Shown: positions 45,352-54,877, numbered from the stretch's first letter. The stretch is 64,000 bases of DNA from Caldilineaceae bacterium (GCA_019637695.1 JAHBVG010000002.1:62001-126000), one strand, 5' to 3'. Numbers and translations: made by a program. The notes: generated from the sequence alone by a model not told the origin.

Positions 45352-46064
45352 ACGCTTCCCTCCTCAGCAGTGCGCTGTGTTACCGGTTCGCGCTTTGCCT
45401 GACTCTCTTCGGCCTGAGCCGATGATTCTACTTGCTGCAAGGACGGGGGTGCAATGGTGTGACCATCATCAGCATAATCCGCGGGCGCTTCGACAACCTC
45501 CGGGGAAGTTCCATTCTGGGTGGCTTCTGCCTTATTCCCCTCAATCTCGACTGGCCCGCCGTTCATGTGTCCATCTTTCGCAGCAGTTACCGCTACAACA
45601 GTTGATTCGGTTGTCGCGGCAACCTCGGGGCTTGTTGTGGCTGCGCCATCTACCTTTTGTGTAGACTCGGACGCAACTGCTGCTTTGTCGCTCTTTTGAG
45701 CAGGCGTTGTTTTGGCGATGGGCCTGGCTGCAGATTCCGTCTTAACCACAGGCTTCTTAGGTGTGGCATTAGGATTGGTTTTGGGCGTTGCTGTCGATTT
45801 GGCGGTGCTGGTCAGCTCCTTTTTGACAGGCGTTGTCGCCTCATCCATGATCTGCTTCACCTGACGGCGCGGATCTAACTCACCTAGATCGCCAAATTCA
45901 TCGTTGATCTGCTTGCTGATGTCCGAGCTAAGTTCACGTATCTGGCGGATGAATCCAAGAACCTGGCGCATGACTTGGGGTAGGCGTTCTGGGCCGAGAA
46001 AGATCAGGGCAAAAATAAAGATAAAAACAAGTTCAAAGACGCCAATACCGAAGAAACTTTCCAT
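45348..46064 (-). CDS. Twin-arginine translocase subunit TatA/TatB with long tail
   Basis: A 238-aa protein. Residues 1-20 form a short membrane helix (FFGIGVFELVFIFIFALIFL) with the GPERLP hinge and an amphipathic helix (VMRQVLGFIRQIRELSSDI), as in TatB/TatA. The remaining 150 residues are an unstructured Thr/Ala/Lys/Glu tail without known function. The GPERLP hinge and the partner TatC favour TatB. No second TatA gene is in the window. No strong ribosome binding site is seen. Confidence 0.85.
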   Translation of the reverse strand: MESFFGIGVFELVFIFIFALIFLGPERLPQVMRQVLGFIRQIRELSSDISKQINDEFGDLGELDPRRQVKQIMDEATTPVKKELTSTAKSTATPKTNPNATPKKPVVKTESAARPIAKTTPAQKSDKAAVASESTQKVDGAATTSPEVAATTESTVVAVTAAKDGHMNGGPVEIEGNKAEATQNGTSPEVVEAPADYADDGHTIAPPSLQQVESSAQAEESQAKREPVTQRTAEEGSV

Positions 46065-46137
46065 AAGCGTTTATGAGTCCGAGTAGACCGGTCACGTGCC
46101 ACCGGTAGCGCAGGCACAATAAAATAATGAAGAGCAT

Positions 46138-46668
46138 TTAGCCCTTTTTCGACGAAATTTCACTAAGCGCTGTTCCTAAAACACCATTAATAAAACGAGG
46201 ACTGCTATCGCTACCAAAGACTTTAGCCAGTTCCACAGCTTCGTTGATCACCACCTTGGGCGGCGCATCCGAATCTGGGCTGACCAGTTCAAAAATCGAA
46301 AGACGAAGGATATTGCGGTCAATCACGGCAAGCTGTTGGACGGGCCACTCTGGAGCGTAACGGCTGATTAACTGATCGAGATCCTCTTTATTCTCGATCA
46401 CGCCTGTGATCAGCCAACGCAGAAATTGGAGTCCTTCCCCGTCCAGTTGGGTATCCGTCTGGCGTGCATCTAACACTCGGCCAGGTTTATGGTTGGTCGT
46501 ATCCACCTCATAGAGTACTTGTAGCGCTGTTTGCCTGGCCTTGCGGCGCTCGCGAAACTGGGGTGAACGCGCTTCCTCGTCGCTGGCGGCTCGACGTCGC
46601 TTCCCTTCACCGTGATTGCTCTCCGGCTGAAACTGCTTATCAGAGGAGTTCTGCAAATTTCCTGCCAT
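46138..46668 (-). CDS. nusB: Transcription antitermination factor NusB
   Basis: A 176-aa RNA-binding helical protein needed for rRNA antitermination with NusE. The core begins ERRKARQTALQVLYEVD, with FLRWLITGVIENKEDLDQLI and the closing VVINEAVELAKVFGSDSSPR and FINGVLG. The N-terminal 40 residues are a charged extension not found in the short form. It follows fabG by 35 bp on the same strand. Ribosome binding site weak. Confidence 0.9.
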   Translation of the reverse strand: MAGNLQNSSDKQFQPESNHGEGKRRRAASDEEARSPQFRERRKARQTALQVLYEVDTTNHKPGRVLDARQTDTQLDGEGLQFLRWLITGVIENKEDLDQLISRYAPEWPVQQLAVIDRNILRLSIFELVSPDSDAPPKVVINEAVELAKVFGSDSSPRFINGVLGTALSEISSKKG

Positions 46669-46703
46669 TTCACTACCAATGTACGACGTCGGTCATCTAT
46701 CGT

Positions 46704-47450
46704 CTACATCATCACCAGACCGCCGTCAACGGTCAAGATATGCCCGGTGATGAAGCCAGAACGTTCGCTTGCCAGAAAGGCAACTGCCCAGGCGATTTCT
46801 TCCGGCTCACCCAGCCGCCCGACAGGTGTAGCGGCGATGGTTTGTGCCCGTTGTTCTGGGGTAAGTACATCCGTGAGCGCAGTGGGGATAAACCCTGGCG
46901 CTACAGCGTTGACGGTGATGTTACGGCTGCCCACCTCTCTAGCCAGGCTCTTGGTGAAGCCGATGATCCCCGCTTTGCTGGCGGCGTAATTGGTCTGTCC
47001 TGCCTGCCCAGACAGCCCTACCACGCTGGTAATGTTGATGATCCGCCCCCAGCGCGCCCTCAACATCTTGCGCATGGCTGCCTTAGTCACATAAAAGATG
47101 CTGTTGAGATTCGTCTGGATCACCCGTTCCCATTCTTCTGGCTTCATGCTGAGCAGAAGGGTATCGGCAGTGGTGCCAGCATTATTGACCAAAATGTTAA
47201 TTGCGCCCAATTCGTCCTCAACCGCTTTGACTAGAGATTGGGCAGCTTCCAAATTGCCTACATCCCCTTGGAAGATGGCGCATGTGCCGCCCCCTTCGCG
47301 GATCTGTGTTGCCACTGCTTCCGCGCCATCCTGATTGCTGCGATAGTGGATCGCTACTGTTGCGCCATGCGTTGCCAGTTCTTTGGCGATGGCAGCGCCG
47401 ATGCCACTGCTGCTACCGGTGATCAGAGCCACTTTCCCCGAAAAATCCAT
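46704..47450 (-). CDS. fabG: 3-oxoacyl-[acyl-carrier-protein] reductase
   Basis: A 248-aa classical SDR that carries out the first reduction of fatty-acid elongation. Motifs: ALITGSSSGIGAAIAKELA, VNNAGTT, the catalytic Ser in NITSVVGLSG and the Tyr-Lys pair in NYAASKAGIIGFTKSLAREV. The end ITGHILTVDGGLVMM is the usual FabG ending. Next to fabD and nusB. Related SDR enzymes are possible, but the context fits fatty-acid synthesis. Confidence 0.9.
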   Translation of the reverse strand: MDFSGKVALITGSSSGIGAAIAKELATHGATVAIHYRSNQDGAEAVATQIREGGGTCAIFQGDVGNLEAAQSLVKAVEDELGAINILVNNAGTTADTLLLSMKPEEWERVIQTNLNSIFYVTKAAMRKMLRARWGRIINITSVVGLSGQAGQTNYAASKAGIIGFTKSLAREVGSRNITVNAVAPGFIPTALTDVLTPEQRAQTIAATPVGRLGEPEEIAWAVAFLASERSGFITGHILTVDGGLVMM

Positions 47451-47576
47451 AGCGCCTCGCTACATGGTGGATGGTCCTAAACTGTACGCTGTACAACCGA
47501 TATGGGTTACTTGTACAGGTGACGTGGGACCATTATACCCTATTTATGGTTTTGAGTCGAAAGCGGGTTTACAGAT

Positions 47577-47664
47577 GGGTGTAGTTCAAGTTGAGGCCTG
47601 TAAAGTGCCGGGGACTTCAGGCAAAAAGTCCCCGGCACTTTCGCCCCAAAGATGAACTACACCC
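47577..47664. repeat. Nested inverted-repeat element between fabD and fabG
   Basis: The outer 12-bp arms GGGTGTAGTTCA/TGAACTACACCC (47577-47588/47653-47664) enclose a 16-bp perfect hairpin AAAGTGCCGGGGACTT and its complement (47602-47617/47626-47641). The rest of the gap 47451-47738 holds heptamer repeats (47700-47742) and no gene. Confidence 0.65.
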
Positions 47665-47738
47665 TTTGCAGGTTGCAGGTGATAATGGTTCAGCATCACC
47701 TCTCTCCCAGTCCCCGATCACCGATCACCAATCCCCAA

Positions 47739-48722
47739 TTACTTATCTTCCCGAAAACGCTCAACAACCGCCTCCACCCCCACAGGATCGGCAACGCTAA
47801 AACGTTCCGTATCGCGGCCAATGCGTTTCATCAGCCCTGTGAGTACATTCCCTGGGCCAAATTCGACAAAGAGATTGGCTCCTGCTTCCAGGCATCGGCG
47901 CATCGAACCCGTCCAGCGGACGCTGCCGGTCAATTGGGCAGTCAACTCGGCGGCGATCTCGATGGGATCTGTAAGGGGTTGAGTAGTGGTGTTAGCCACG
48001 AGCGGGGAAATGGGTGGGCGGATCGATGTGGCGCCAATGGCGCTGCGCAATTGCTCCGCGACCGGCGCCATGAGCGGGCTATGAGAGGCGATGCTTACCT
48101 CCAATGGGACGATCTTGCGTGCGCCGACTTTTTGCAGCGCGTCCATAGCAAGGTCGACTCCTGCCTGATCGCCGGAGATGACAAGCTGCCCTGGGCAATT
48201 GTCATTGGCGATCTGAACGAGCGCGCCGCTTTCTGCCATCACCCCTGCGCAGATTTCGGCCACGGTCTCTTCATCCAGGCCAAGGACGGCGGCCATCTTG
48301 CCATTCGTCTTGTCGCCAGCTTCGGCCATCAACCGTCCACGTTCGCGCACCAGACGCAATCCATCGGCAAAGTCAATGCTATTGGCGGCGACAAGCGCGC
48401 TGTACTCGCCTAGACTGTGCCCGGCAAAGAACATCGGCCGCGGGAGTTTGCCCAGTTCGCCCTGGAGCGCGCGCAATGCGGCAATACTGCCCGCCAGCAA
48501 CGCTGGTTGAGCATTGATCGTGCTGGTCAGCTCTAGGCCTGGGCCTTCATAACACAATTGACTTAGGCGAAAGCCGAGGATCTCGTCCGCCTCTTGCATG
48601 GTCTCACGGGCCACCGCATATTGAGTCGCCAATGCCTGAACCATGCCAATGTGTTGGCTCCCCTGCCCGGGGAAGATAAAGACTAGCGGATATTGGGCTT
48701 CGCCGTAGCTAAATGTAGACAT
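47739..48722 (-). CDS. fabD: Malonyl-CoA:ACP transacylase
   Basis: A 327-aa acyltransferase that loads malonyl onto acyl carrier protein. Motifs: FIFPGQGSQHIGMVQALA, the Ser nucleophile in FAGHSLGEYSALVAA, the malonyl-binding Arg in RLVRERGRLM, and the catalytic His in VSIASHSPLMAPV. Typical length. It lies after rpmF and before fabG; plsX, fabH and acpP are not in this string. Confidence 0.93.
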   Translation of the reverse strand: MSTFSYGEAQYPLVFIFPGQGSQHIGMVQALATQYAVARETMQEADEILGFRLSQLCYEGPGLELTSTINAQPALLAGSIAALRALQGELGKLPRPMFFAGHSLGEYSALVAANSIDFADGLRLVRERGRLMAEAGDKTNGKMAAVLGLDEETVAEICAGVMAESGALVQIANDNCPGQLVISGDQAGVDLAMDALQKVGARKIVPLEVSIASHSPLMAPVAEQLRSAIGATSIRPPISPLVANTTTQPLTDPIEIAAELTAQLTGSVRWTGSMRRCLEAGANLFVEFGPGNVLTGLMKRIGRDTERFSVADPVGVEAVVERFREDK

Positions 48723-48778
48723 GAGCAGTTGCCGTGGGAATCGTGGGGTAGGGAGATCGCAACTGTTTCAGATAAACA

Positions 48779-48811
48779 ACAGGGGATTGGGCAGATGCCG
48801 CAATCCCCTGT
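48779..48811 (-). terminator. Terminator-like hairpin after rpmF
   Basis: The 11-bp stem 48779-48789/48801-48811 lies 22 bp after the rpmF stop on the minus strand and is followed by TTGTTT. Probable partial terminator ahead of fabD. Confidence 0.55.
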
Positions 48812-48832
48812 CTTTCGCCAATCGTGCTGACG

Positions 48833-49021
48833 TTAGGCCGCGGTCTTGTCGATGACCTGCAAACGACCCATATAGGTGCCACAATTCGGGCAGACCCGGT
48901 GCGGTAAAGTCTTCTCACCGCACTGCTGGCAATTGACCAGCTTTGGTGCGCCGATGGCATCGTGGGCGCGGCGGCGATCCCGGCGTCCCTTACTCAATTT
49001 ACGTTTTGGCAGCGGTCCCAT
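48833..49021 (-). CDS. rpmF: 50S ribosomal protein L32
   Basis: A 62-aa protein with the basic N-terminus MGPLPKRKLSKGRRDRRRAH and a zinc-binding CQQCGE ... CPNCGTY pair, the four-Cys form of L32. It follows yceD, the usual bacterial order, and has a GGAGAG ribosome binding site. Confidence 0.95.
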   Translation of the reverse strand: MGPLPKRKLSKGRRDRRRAHDAIGAPKLVNCQQCGEKTLPHRVCPNCGTYMGRLQVIDKTAA

Positions 49022-49053
49022 CTCGAACTCTCCTTATCTTAACAAAATTTCAG

Positions 49054-49089
49054 GTTAGGTGACTGGTGATTAGGGACAGGTGATTGGGA
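49054..49089. repeat. Degenerate heptamer run between yceD and rpmF
   Basis: GTGACTG/GTGATTA/GGGACAG/GTGATTG-like units. A decayed member of the GGGGATT family. Confidence 0.45.
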
Positions 49090-49109
49090 TCAAATTTCCT
49101 ATCCTCAAG

Positions 49110-49700
49110 CTATTTGTTCTTTTCGTCGTCTTCTGCACGCAGAGCGAGCAGCGCAGCCCAACGTGGATCGACATTTTCTGCACCCGATGAGCTTACTTCG
49201 TTCAGATCTTCATGGACAGCGTCAATTTCCTGGCGTTTCAGAACGAAATTCGGGCATTGCATTGGATCCGCCCAAGTACAACTGGGATACATGGGCAACG
49301 CCAACCAGATATTCTGCCGCAACACCTCAGACGCATCTAAAATATGATGGTCGTCGATGATCAGCGCAGCATCGGTTAATTCCTCTTGCTGCCCTTTAAA
49401 TTCTTCTGGCATAAGAAACCGCCCGGTCTCGACATCAGTCAACGGGCGGAAGCTTTCCTCGAAGTGGAATTCTACAGGGATTTCCACTGGCTCAAGACAC
49501 CGATTGCAACTTACTTCGAGTACAAGTTTCAGATCGGCTTTCACCAAAATACCGCTGTGGGTGCGCAGTAGACGAACCTTGCCTTGCAACGGCGCAAGTG
49601 GGACAAGACCCGGATCAAGCCCTTCGATCTCATCGTTGATCTCGTAATCTCGCGTCGCCCCGATCGGTCGCTTCAAGAGCTGAGCAACATTAAATTCCAT
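49110..49700 (-). CDS. YceD/DUF177 family protein
   Basis: A 196-aa protein of the DUF177 family, associated with large-subunit rRNA or ribosome biogenesis. The family motif is in LVLEVSCNRCLEPVEIPVEF, followed by an acidic centre and AALIIDDHHILDASEVLRQN. The tail is longer than usual, about 40 residues with Glu/Asp. Start at 49700 with AAGGAG. Forms the classic pair with rpmF and has a near-consensus promoter ahead. Confidence 0.88.
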   Translation of the reverse strand: MEFNVAQLLKRPIGATRDYEINDEIEGLDPGLVPLAPLQGKVRLLRTHSGILVKADLKLVLEVSCNRCLEPVEIPVEFHFEESFRPLTDVETGRFLMPEEFKGQQEELTDAALIIDDHHILDASEVLRQNIWLALPMYPSCTWADPMQCPNFVLKRQEIDAVHEDLNEVSSSGAENVDPRWAALLALRAEDDEKNK

Positions 49701-49801
49701 TTTTAAGCTCCTTCGCTGTCCGGCTTGACGGTCTGTAAAAGCAGCAAGATTGCGCCTCTCTTCCACAGAAAACCGCCCGCCTTATCGACGGACAGAAGAA
49801 C

Positions 49802-49830
49802 ATTATATGATCGAGCCAGGTTCCTGTCAA
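49802..49830 (-). promoter_or_regulatory. Consensus promoter of yceD-rpmF
   Basis: TTGACA (49830-49825), 17-bp spacer, TATAAT (49807-49802) on the minus strand, a perfect match to the sigma-70 consensus. The leader is about 95 nt. Confidence 0.88.
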
Positions 49831-49870
49831 AACTGACCGGTAAAGACATGATATGCTCAATACAGAAGCG

Positions 49871-50179
49871 TCACCCTTTTTCGAGTAGACGCACACAATC
49901 AACTACGTGGATCAACATCACGCCGTCGTAGATCTCCATATCCAAAACTTGGGCATCGTCAGTCACCAGATGGGTGGCCTTTCCTTCTACAGCGCAAGCC
50001 AGGAAGGGTTCATCTTTGGGGTCACGGCAGACGTCACTCAGCGTGAGCGCGCCAGGTGTAAACTCCGCTTCCATCTCCACCAAATCCAGCAGAGCGGTTG
50101 GGGCGCTGCGCATTCGTGCGCGCAGATTGGGGCGTTTCACTACCTCGTGTAATTCAAGAAACATCACGGGCGAAATCAA
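49871..50179 (-). pseudogene. PIN-domain protein lacking its N-terminus
   Basis: Encodes 102 residues matching the C-terminal two thirds of a PIN ribonuclease: MFLELHEVVKRPNLRARM, then CRDPKDEPFLACAVEGKATH and LVTDDAQVL. The first strand with the catalytic Asp (normally VLDTNV) is missing, and a stop codon lies two codons upstream of the first usable start. Without it nuclease activity is unlikely. No partner antitoxin is nearby. Could be a shortened functional protein, but a decayed toxin gene is more likely. Confidence 0.55.
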
Positions 50180-50213
50180 GTTTCTTTAGTAAAAACAATA
50201 AAAACATATAGAA

Positions 50214-50242
50214 TTGACAAAACTGTGAGGCTATGTTAAAAT
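50214..50242 (+). promoter_or_regulatory. Promoter of sufR
   Basis: TTGACA (50214-50219), 17-bp spacer, TAAAAT (50237-50242), about 84 bp before the sufR start. Confidence 0.8.
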
Positions 50243-50325
50243 GGGAGAACCGCAAGGAAATGAGCGGCCCGATCTCTTTTGCGCACCACGAGCGCAGCCT
50301 CCCGCAAGGGAAAACAGGAAGATGA

Positions 50326-50997
50326 ATGGTCCACGGCGTTATGCACGATAAAAGCTCGCCAACCTGGCAAATCATCGAATATTTACAACGTCACCATACT
50401 GCGACCATCAAAGATTTGGAGCAGTTGTTGGGGGTGACGACGACGGCTGTGCGACAACATCTGCGCACACTTCAGATGGAAGGGTATGTAGATCGCACAA
50501 CTGTCCACTCAGGGGTGGGGCGTCCTCATCATGCGTATGTAATGACAGAGGCAGCGCGTGGGCTTTTTGATTGCCATTGCGATGACCTGGCACTGACGAT
50601 GCTCGAAGAGATGTTTGAGATGGTAGGGCCGGATCATGTCTCGGTGTTGCTGGGCAGGGTGAGCAATCGATTGGCAAATCGCTATGCTGGCAGTGTCACG
50701 GCGGAGGCGTTGAATCGGCGGGTGGAACAGATGGCCGTGGTGTTGAACCGGCAAGGCGTACTCACCGATGTGCTGGCGCAGGATGACGATACGATCATCC
50801 TCAAAACATACAATTGCCCCTATCACGAGCTGGCTCAAGAACATCGGCAGATCTGTGATATGGATCAAGATATGCTGCAAAAGGTACTCGGCAGCGATGT
50901 GTCGTTGAGCGCTTGTATTATGGATGGAGACACCGGCTGTTCCTTTATTGTGACGCGAAACAGGACGGTCGATGCAGTGGAAGCGCGAGCGCCATAG
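50326..50997 (+). CDS. sufR: SUF system regulator (SufR-like)
   Basis: A 223-aa Fe-S dependent repressor. An N-terminal winged helix (WQIIEYLQRHHTATIKDLEQ, LLGVTTTAVRQHLRTLQMEG) is followed by a C-terminal region with Cys residues that can hold a cluster: YNCPYHELA, RQICDMD, LSACIMDGDTGCSF. In cyanobacteria SufR represses the suf operon when clusters are plentiful. Its position just ahead of sufC supports this. Start has AGGAAG. Confidence 0.88.
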   Translation: MVHGVMHDKSSPTWQIIEYLQRHHTATIKDLEQLLGVTTTAVRQHLRTLQMEGYVDRTTVHSGVGRPHHAYVMTEAARGLFDCHCDDLALTMLEEMFEMVGPDHVSVLLGRVSNRLANRYAGSVTAEALNRRVEQMAVVLNRQGVLTDVLAQDDDTIILKTYNCPYHELAQEHRQICDMDQDMLQKVLGSDVSLSACIMDGDTGCSFIVTRNRTVDAVEARAP

Positions 50998-51099
50998 TGT
51001 AATCTCTTGCACTTGTTTGCCTTTTGGCGCTGCCAGTACTCTATATTTGTTTAATGATAGTTTGTTGTCATGACCATTTATGAAGGAGTTGAAAGAACA

Positions 51100-51909
51100 A
51101 TGAGTATACTCGAGATTCGGAATCTTCATGCGAGCGTTGGGGAAGCGGAGATCCTCAAGGGTGTTGATCTGACACTGCGCAGCGGTGAGATCCACGCGTT
51201 GATGGGCCCCAATGGCTCCGGCAAGTCCACACTGGCCTATGTAATCGCCGGCCATCCCCACTATGAGATCACCGAAGGCGATATCTTGCTGGACGGCGAA
51301 AGCATTTTGGATATGGAAGCCGACGAGCGCGCCCGCGCCGGACTTTTCCTTGCCTTCCAATATCCGGTGTCTGTCCCTGGCGTAAGCGTTGCCAACTTCC
51401 TGCGCACGGCGGTTTCCAATGTGCGCGGCTATACTGAACGGCGCGACGACAACCAAAGCGGCGTCATCGGCAGCAATTTAATGCCAATGCGCGAGTTCCG
51501 TCGTGAACTCAATCAGAAGATGCAAGAATACAACGTCGATCCCAGCTTTGCCCGTCGCTATCTCAACGAAGGCTTTTCGGGCGGCGAAAAGAAGCGTACC
51601 GAGGTCTTGCAGATGGCGATGCTCGAACCCAAGTTTGCCATCCTTGACGAGTCTGATTCTGGTCTCGATATCGACGCGCTCAAGGTCGTGGCCGATGGGA
51701 TCAACAAACTGGCTACCGAGGACCGCGGCTTCCTGATGATCACGCACTATCAGCGGCTGCTTGATTATGTCAAGCCCACCTATGTCAGCATCTTCCACGG
51801 CGGTCGCATTGTGCAGACCGGTGGACCGGAAGTGGCGTTGATGCTAGAAGAGAAGGGCTACAGTTGGGTTGAAGAACATTTCGCCAACGCTGAGCCGGTC
51901 TCCGCGTAA
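51100..51909 (+). CDS. sufC: Fe-S cluster assembly ATPase
   Basis: A 269-aa ABC-type ATPase that drives the SufBCD scaffold. Walker A is GPNGSGKSTLAYVIAG, the signature is EGFSGGEKKRTEVLQMAML, Walker B is FAILDESDSGLDIDALKVV, and the H-loop is LMITHYQRLL. The start at 51100 follows AAGGAG by 11 nt; an ATG at 51070 is upstream of that site. First structural gene of the suf operon. Confidence 0.94.
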   Translation: MSILEIRNLHASVGEAEILKGVDLTLRSGEIHALMGPNGSGKSTLAYVIAGHPHYEITEGDILLDGESILDMEADERARAGLFLAFQYPVSVPGVSVANFLRTAVSNVRGYTERRDDNQSGVIGSNLMPMREFRRELNQKMQEYNVDPSFARRYLNEGFSGGEKKRTEVLQMAMLEPKFAILDESDSGLDIDALKVVADGINKLATEDRGFLMITHYQRLLDYVKPTYVSIFHGGRIVQTGGPEVALMLEEKGYSWVEEHFANAEPVSA

Positions 51910-51913
51910 GAGA

Positions 51914-51993
51914 GGATATTGGGTATTAGGTATCGGGTATTGAATGCCTCTATGCGATGGTAACAATATCCAATATCTAATATCCAATACCCA
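51914..51993. repeat. Heptamer inverted repeat inside the suf operon (sufC-sufB)
   Basis: GATATTG/GGTATTA/GGTATCG/GGTATTG units (51914-51942) face CAATATC/CAATATC/TAATATC/CAATACC units (51963-51993). Confidence 0.75.
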
Positions 51994-52031
51994 CTAGCTT
52001 ATCAGTTTAGAGATACCCTGAGGAGGGTTAA

Positions 52032-53447
52032 ATGGCTACAGTATCAGATCGAGAACATCTGACAGGGGTTAAGGAAGAATATCAGTACGGCTTTCGCGAC
52101 GAACATCAGCCTTTCTTCAAAGCGGAAAAAGGGCTACACCACGAGATCGTCGACCAGATCTCGGATATGAAGAACGAACCGGACTGGATGCGCCAGTTCC
52201 GCCACGAAGCGCTGGACATTTTCTACGAGAAGGCGCTGCCTACCTGGGGCGCGGATCTGAGCGACATTGACTTTAACGATATCTACTATTACCTGCGCCC
52301 GTCCGAAAAGCAGGGGAAGAGCTGGGACGAAGTCCCCGAGGACATCAAGCGCACTTTTGATCGCCTGGGCATCCCCGAGGCGGAGCGTAAGTTCCTGGCC
52401 GGTGTGGGCGCGCAGTACGAGTCTGAGGTGGTCTATCACAGCCTGCGCGAGGAATGGGAGAAGATCGGCGTCGTCTTTTTGGACATGGACAGCGGTCTGC
52501 GCGAACACGAGGAGATTGTCAAGCAGTATTTCGCCACAATCATCCCCGCCAACGACAACAAGTTCGCGGCCCTCAACAGCGCGGTGTGGAGCGGCGGCAG
52601 CTTCGTCTATGTGCCCAAGGGTGTCCATGTAGATGTGCCCCTGCAAGCCTATTTCCGCATTAACGCCGAGAATATGGGCCAGTTCGAGCGAACGCTGATC
52701 ATCGTCGAAGAGGGCGCCAGCGTCCATTATGTGGAAGGCTGCACAGCGCCGATCTATTCGAGCAACAGCCTGCACAGCGCCGTGGTCGAGATCATCATCA
52801 AAAAGGGCGGACGCTGTCGCTACACCACGATCCAGAACTGGAGTACCGATGTCTACAACCTGGTGACCAAGCGCGCCGTGGCCGAGGAGGGTGCGACCAT
52901 GGAGTGGATCGACGGCAACCTGGGCAGCAAGGTGACGATGAAGTACCCGGCGGTCTACATGATGGGGCCGAAGGCGCACGGCGAGATCCTCTCCATCGCC
53001 TTTGCCGGGCATGGGCAGCACCAGGACGCTGGCGGCAAGGTCGTCCACGCCGCGCCCTACACCAGCTCCAAGATCGTCTCCAAGTCCATCAGCAAGGATG
53101 GCGGACGCGCCAGCTACCGCGGTCTGCTCAAGGTGGCCAAGGGCGCGCATCACAGCCGCAGCAACGTGGTCTGCGATGCCCTGCTCCTCGACCCGCAGAG
53201 CCGCTCCGACACCTATCCATACATTGAGATCGAAGAGGACAACGTGAGCATCGGCCACGAAGCCTCGGTGAGCAAGATCGGTGAGGAGCAGCTCTTCTAC
53301 CTGATGAGCCGCGGTATCGGCGAGGACGAAGCCGCCGCCATGATCGTCGGTGGCTTCATCGAGCCGCTGGTGAAGGAGCTGCCTATGGAGTACGCCGTCG
53401 AGATGAACCGGCTGATCCAATTGCAGATGGAAGGCAGCATCGGCTAA
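52032..53447 (+). CDS. sufB: Fe-S cluster assembly protein SufB
   Basis: A 471-aa scaffold subunit on which the cluster is built with SufC and SufD. The N-terminal region ends in [20 protein letters not shown]. The right-handed beta-helix core includes [20 protein letters not shown] with the conserved Cys, and the C-terminus has [20 protein letters not shown] and [20 protein letters not shown]. Normal length. GAGGAGGG site ahead of the ATG. Confidence 0.95.
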   Translation: MATVSDREHLTGVKEEYQYGFRDEHQPFFKAEKGLHHEIVDQISDMKNEPDWMRQFRHEALDIFYEKALPTWGADLSDIDFNDIYYYLRPSEKQGKSWDEVPEDIKRTFDRLGIPEAERKFLAGVGAQYESEVVYHSLREEWEKIGVVFLDMDSGLREHEEIVKQYFATIIPANDNKFAALNSAVWSGGSFVYVPKGVHVDVPLQAYFRINAENMGQFERTLIIVEEGASVHYVEGCTAPIYSSNSLHSAVVEIIIKKGGRCRYTTIQNWSTDVYNLVTKRAVAEEGATMEWIDGNLGSKVTMKYPAVYMMGPKAHGEILSIAFAGHGQHQDAGGKVVHAAPYTSSKIVSKSISKDGGRASYRGLLKVAKGAHHSRSNVVCDALLLDPQSRSDTYPYIEIEEDNVSIGHEASVSKIGEEQLFYLMSRGIGEDEAAAMIVGGFIEPLVKELPMEYAVEMNRLIQLQMEGSIG

Positions 53448-53453
53448 GAAACA

Positions 53454-53521
53454 TAATGAGTAATGAGCAATGAGTAAGGCATCGTGTCTTCACTCATTAC
53501 TCATTACTCGTTACTCATTAT
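53454..53521. repeat. Heptamer inverted repeat inside the suf operon (sufB-sufD)
   Basis: GAGTAAT/GAGCAAT/GAGTAAG on the left, ATTACTC units on the right. Same family as 29109-29187. Confidence 0.75.
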
Positions 53522-53536
53522 CGTGGAGGACGAAAC

Positions 53537-54877
53537 GTGACTGTAATGATCAACGAGCAAGAAGAAGTAAAGGCCGCGGCTGCCGCATTTAGCGAAGAGA
53601 GTGTGCGCAACTTGTCGGCGGCGCACAATGAGCCTGAGTGGATGCTCAACTTCCGGCTGGAGGCGTGGCGTACATTTGAGTCGCTGCCCTGGCCCAAGTC
53701 CACAGACGAAGCGTGGCGGCGTACACGGTTGACCGGTTTTGATTTGAAAAATTTCGTTCCTTTTGCGAGCGCTGGCGAAGTGATGGCTCACAGCGAGCTT
53801 TCACCGATGCTCCAAAACGAGCTTTCGGAAATGGACAGCGCCGCCAGCCTCATCTTTCAGGATGGGGGCCTGCTCTACGCCATTGACCATGAAGGGTTGG
53901 CGGAGAAAGGTGTGATCTTTACGGATCTACACGCCGCCGTGCGCGATCACGCTGATCTCGTGCAGCGTCACTTTATGACCGAAGCCATTGAGGTGGATCG
54001 CAACAAGTTTTCGGCGCTTCATGCAGCCCTTTGGGACACGGGCGCGTTCATCTATGTACCCAAGAACACCAAAGTGGATCTGCCCTTGCAGATCATCCTC
54101 AACCAGGCCAGCGACGGCGTCGGCGGCTACCATCATACCTTGCTGATCGCCGAAGAGGGCGCTGAAGTGACGGTGGTGGACGATCTCGTAGGCGGCGTCA
54201 AGGGGATGCAGAGCAGCGCGGTCGAACTGCTGATCCGCGACAATGCCGTGGTCCGCTATATGAACTTGCAGGACTTCGACCACAGCCTGTGGAACTTCCT
54301 CAACGGGCGCGCCGTCATGGGCCGCCACACCGACCTGCGTTGGATCCAGGTGAGTTGGGGAAGCCGGTTGACCAAAGCCTTCCTCGATCTGGATATGCGG
54401 GGCGAGGGTGGACATGGTGAGTTGCTGGGGCTTTACTTCCCCACCGGCCGCCAGCACATCGATCACCAGACCTTACAGCTTCATCGCGTGCCCCAATGTT
54501 TCAGCGATCTACTCTTCAACGGCGCGCTCAAGGATCGGGCGCACAACGTTTACATGGGGATCATCAAAGTTTTTCCCAATGCACAAAAGACAGACGCCTT
54601 CCAGCGCAACGGTAACCTGATCCTCGACAGCACGGCGCGTGCGGATAGCATCCCTGGGCTAGAAATCGAGGCGGACGACGTGCGTTGCACCCATGCCGCC
54701 ACCGCCGCCCAGGTTGAGGATGAATACGTCTTCTATCTGATGGCGCGCGGTCTGACCCGTCCTCAGGCAGAGCGCATGATTGTACAGGGCTTTTTCCAGG
54801 CTGTCCTCGATCGCGTGCCGGTGGAGAGCGTGCAGGAGAAGCTGGCGCGGGTGATCGAACGTAAGATCGGCGGATAA
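53537..54877 (+). CDS. sufD: Fe-S cluster assembly protein SufD
   Basis: A 446-aa partner of SufB in the SufBC2D scaffold. The N-terminal segment NEPEWMLNFRLEAWRTFESL is typical. The beta-helix domain carries the conserved His in LQLHRVPQCFSDLLFNGALK and the end motif RGLTRPQAERMIVQGFFQAV. Start is GTG at 53537 with GGAGG upstream, which beats the ATG at 53546. Confidence 0.93.
   Translation: MTVMINEQEEVKAAAAAFSEESVRNLSAAHNEPEWMLNFRLEAWRTFESLPWPKSTDEAWRRTRLTGFDLKNFVPFASAGEVMAHSELSPMLQNELSEMDSAASLIFQDGGLLYAIDHEGLAEKGVIFTDLHAAVRDHADLVQRHFMTEAIEVDRNKFSALHAALWDTGAFIYVPKNTKVDLPLQIILNQASDGVGGYHHTLLIAEEGAEVTVVDDLVGGVKGMQSSAVELLIRDNAVVRYMNLQDFDHSLWNFLNGRAVMGRHTDLRWIQVSWGSRLTKAFLDLDMRGEGGHGELLGLYFPTGRQHIDHQTLQLHRVPQCFSDLLFNGALKDRAHNVYMGIIKVFPNAQKTDAFQRNGNLILDSTARADSIPGLEIEADDVRCTHAATAAQVEDEYVFYLMARGLTRPQAERMIVQGFFQAVLDRVPVESVQEKLARVIERKIGG

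Noticed and set aside
52134..53420. A 428-aa minus-strand frame opposite sufB
   Set aside because: Shadow of sufB codon usage; low complexity in His/Asp/Val and no plausible start.
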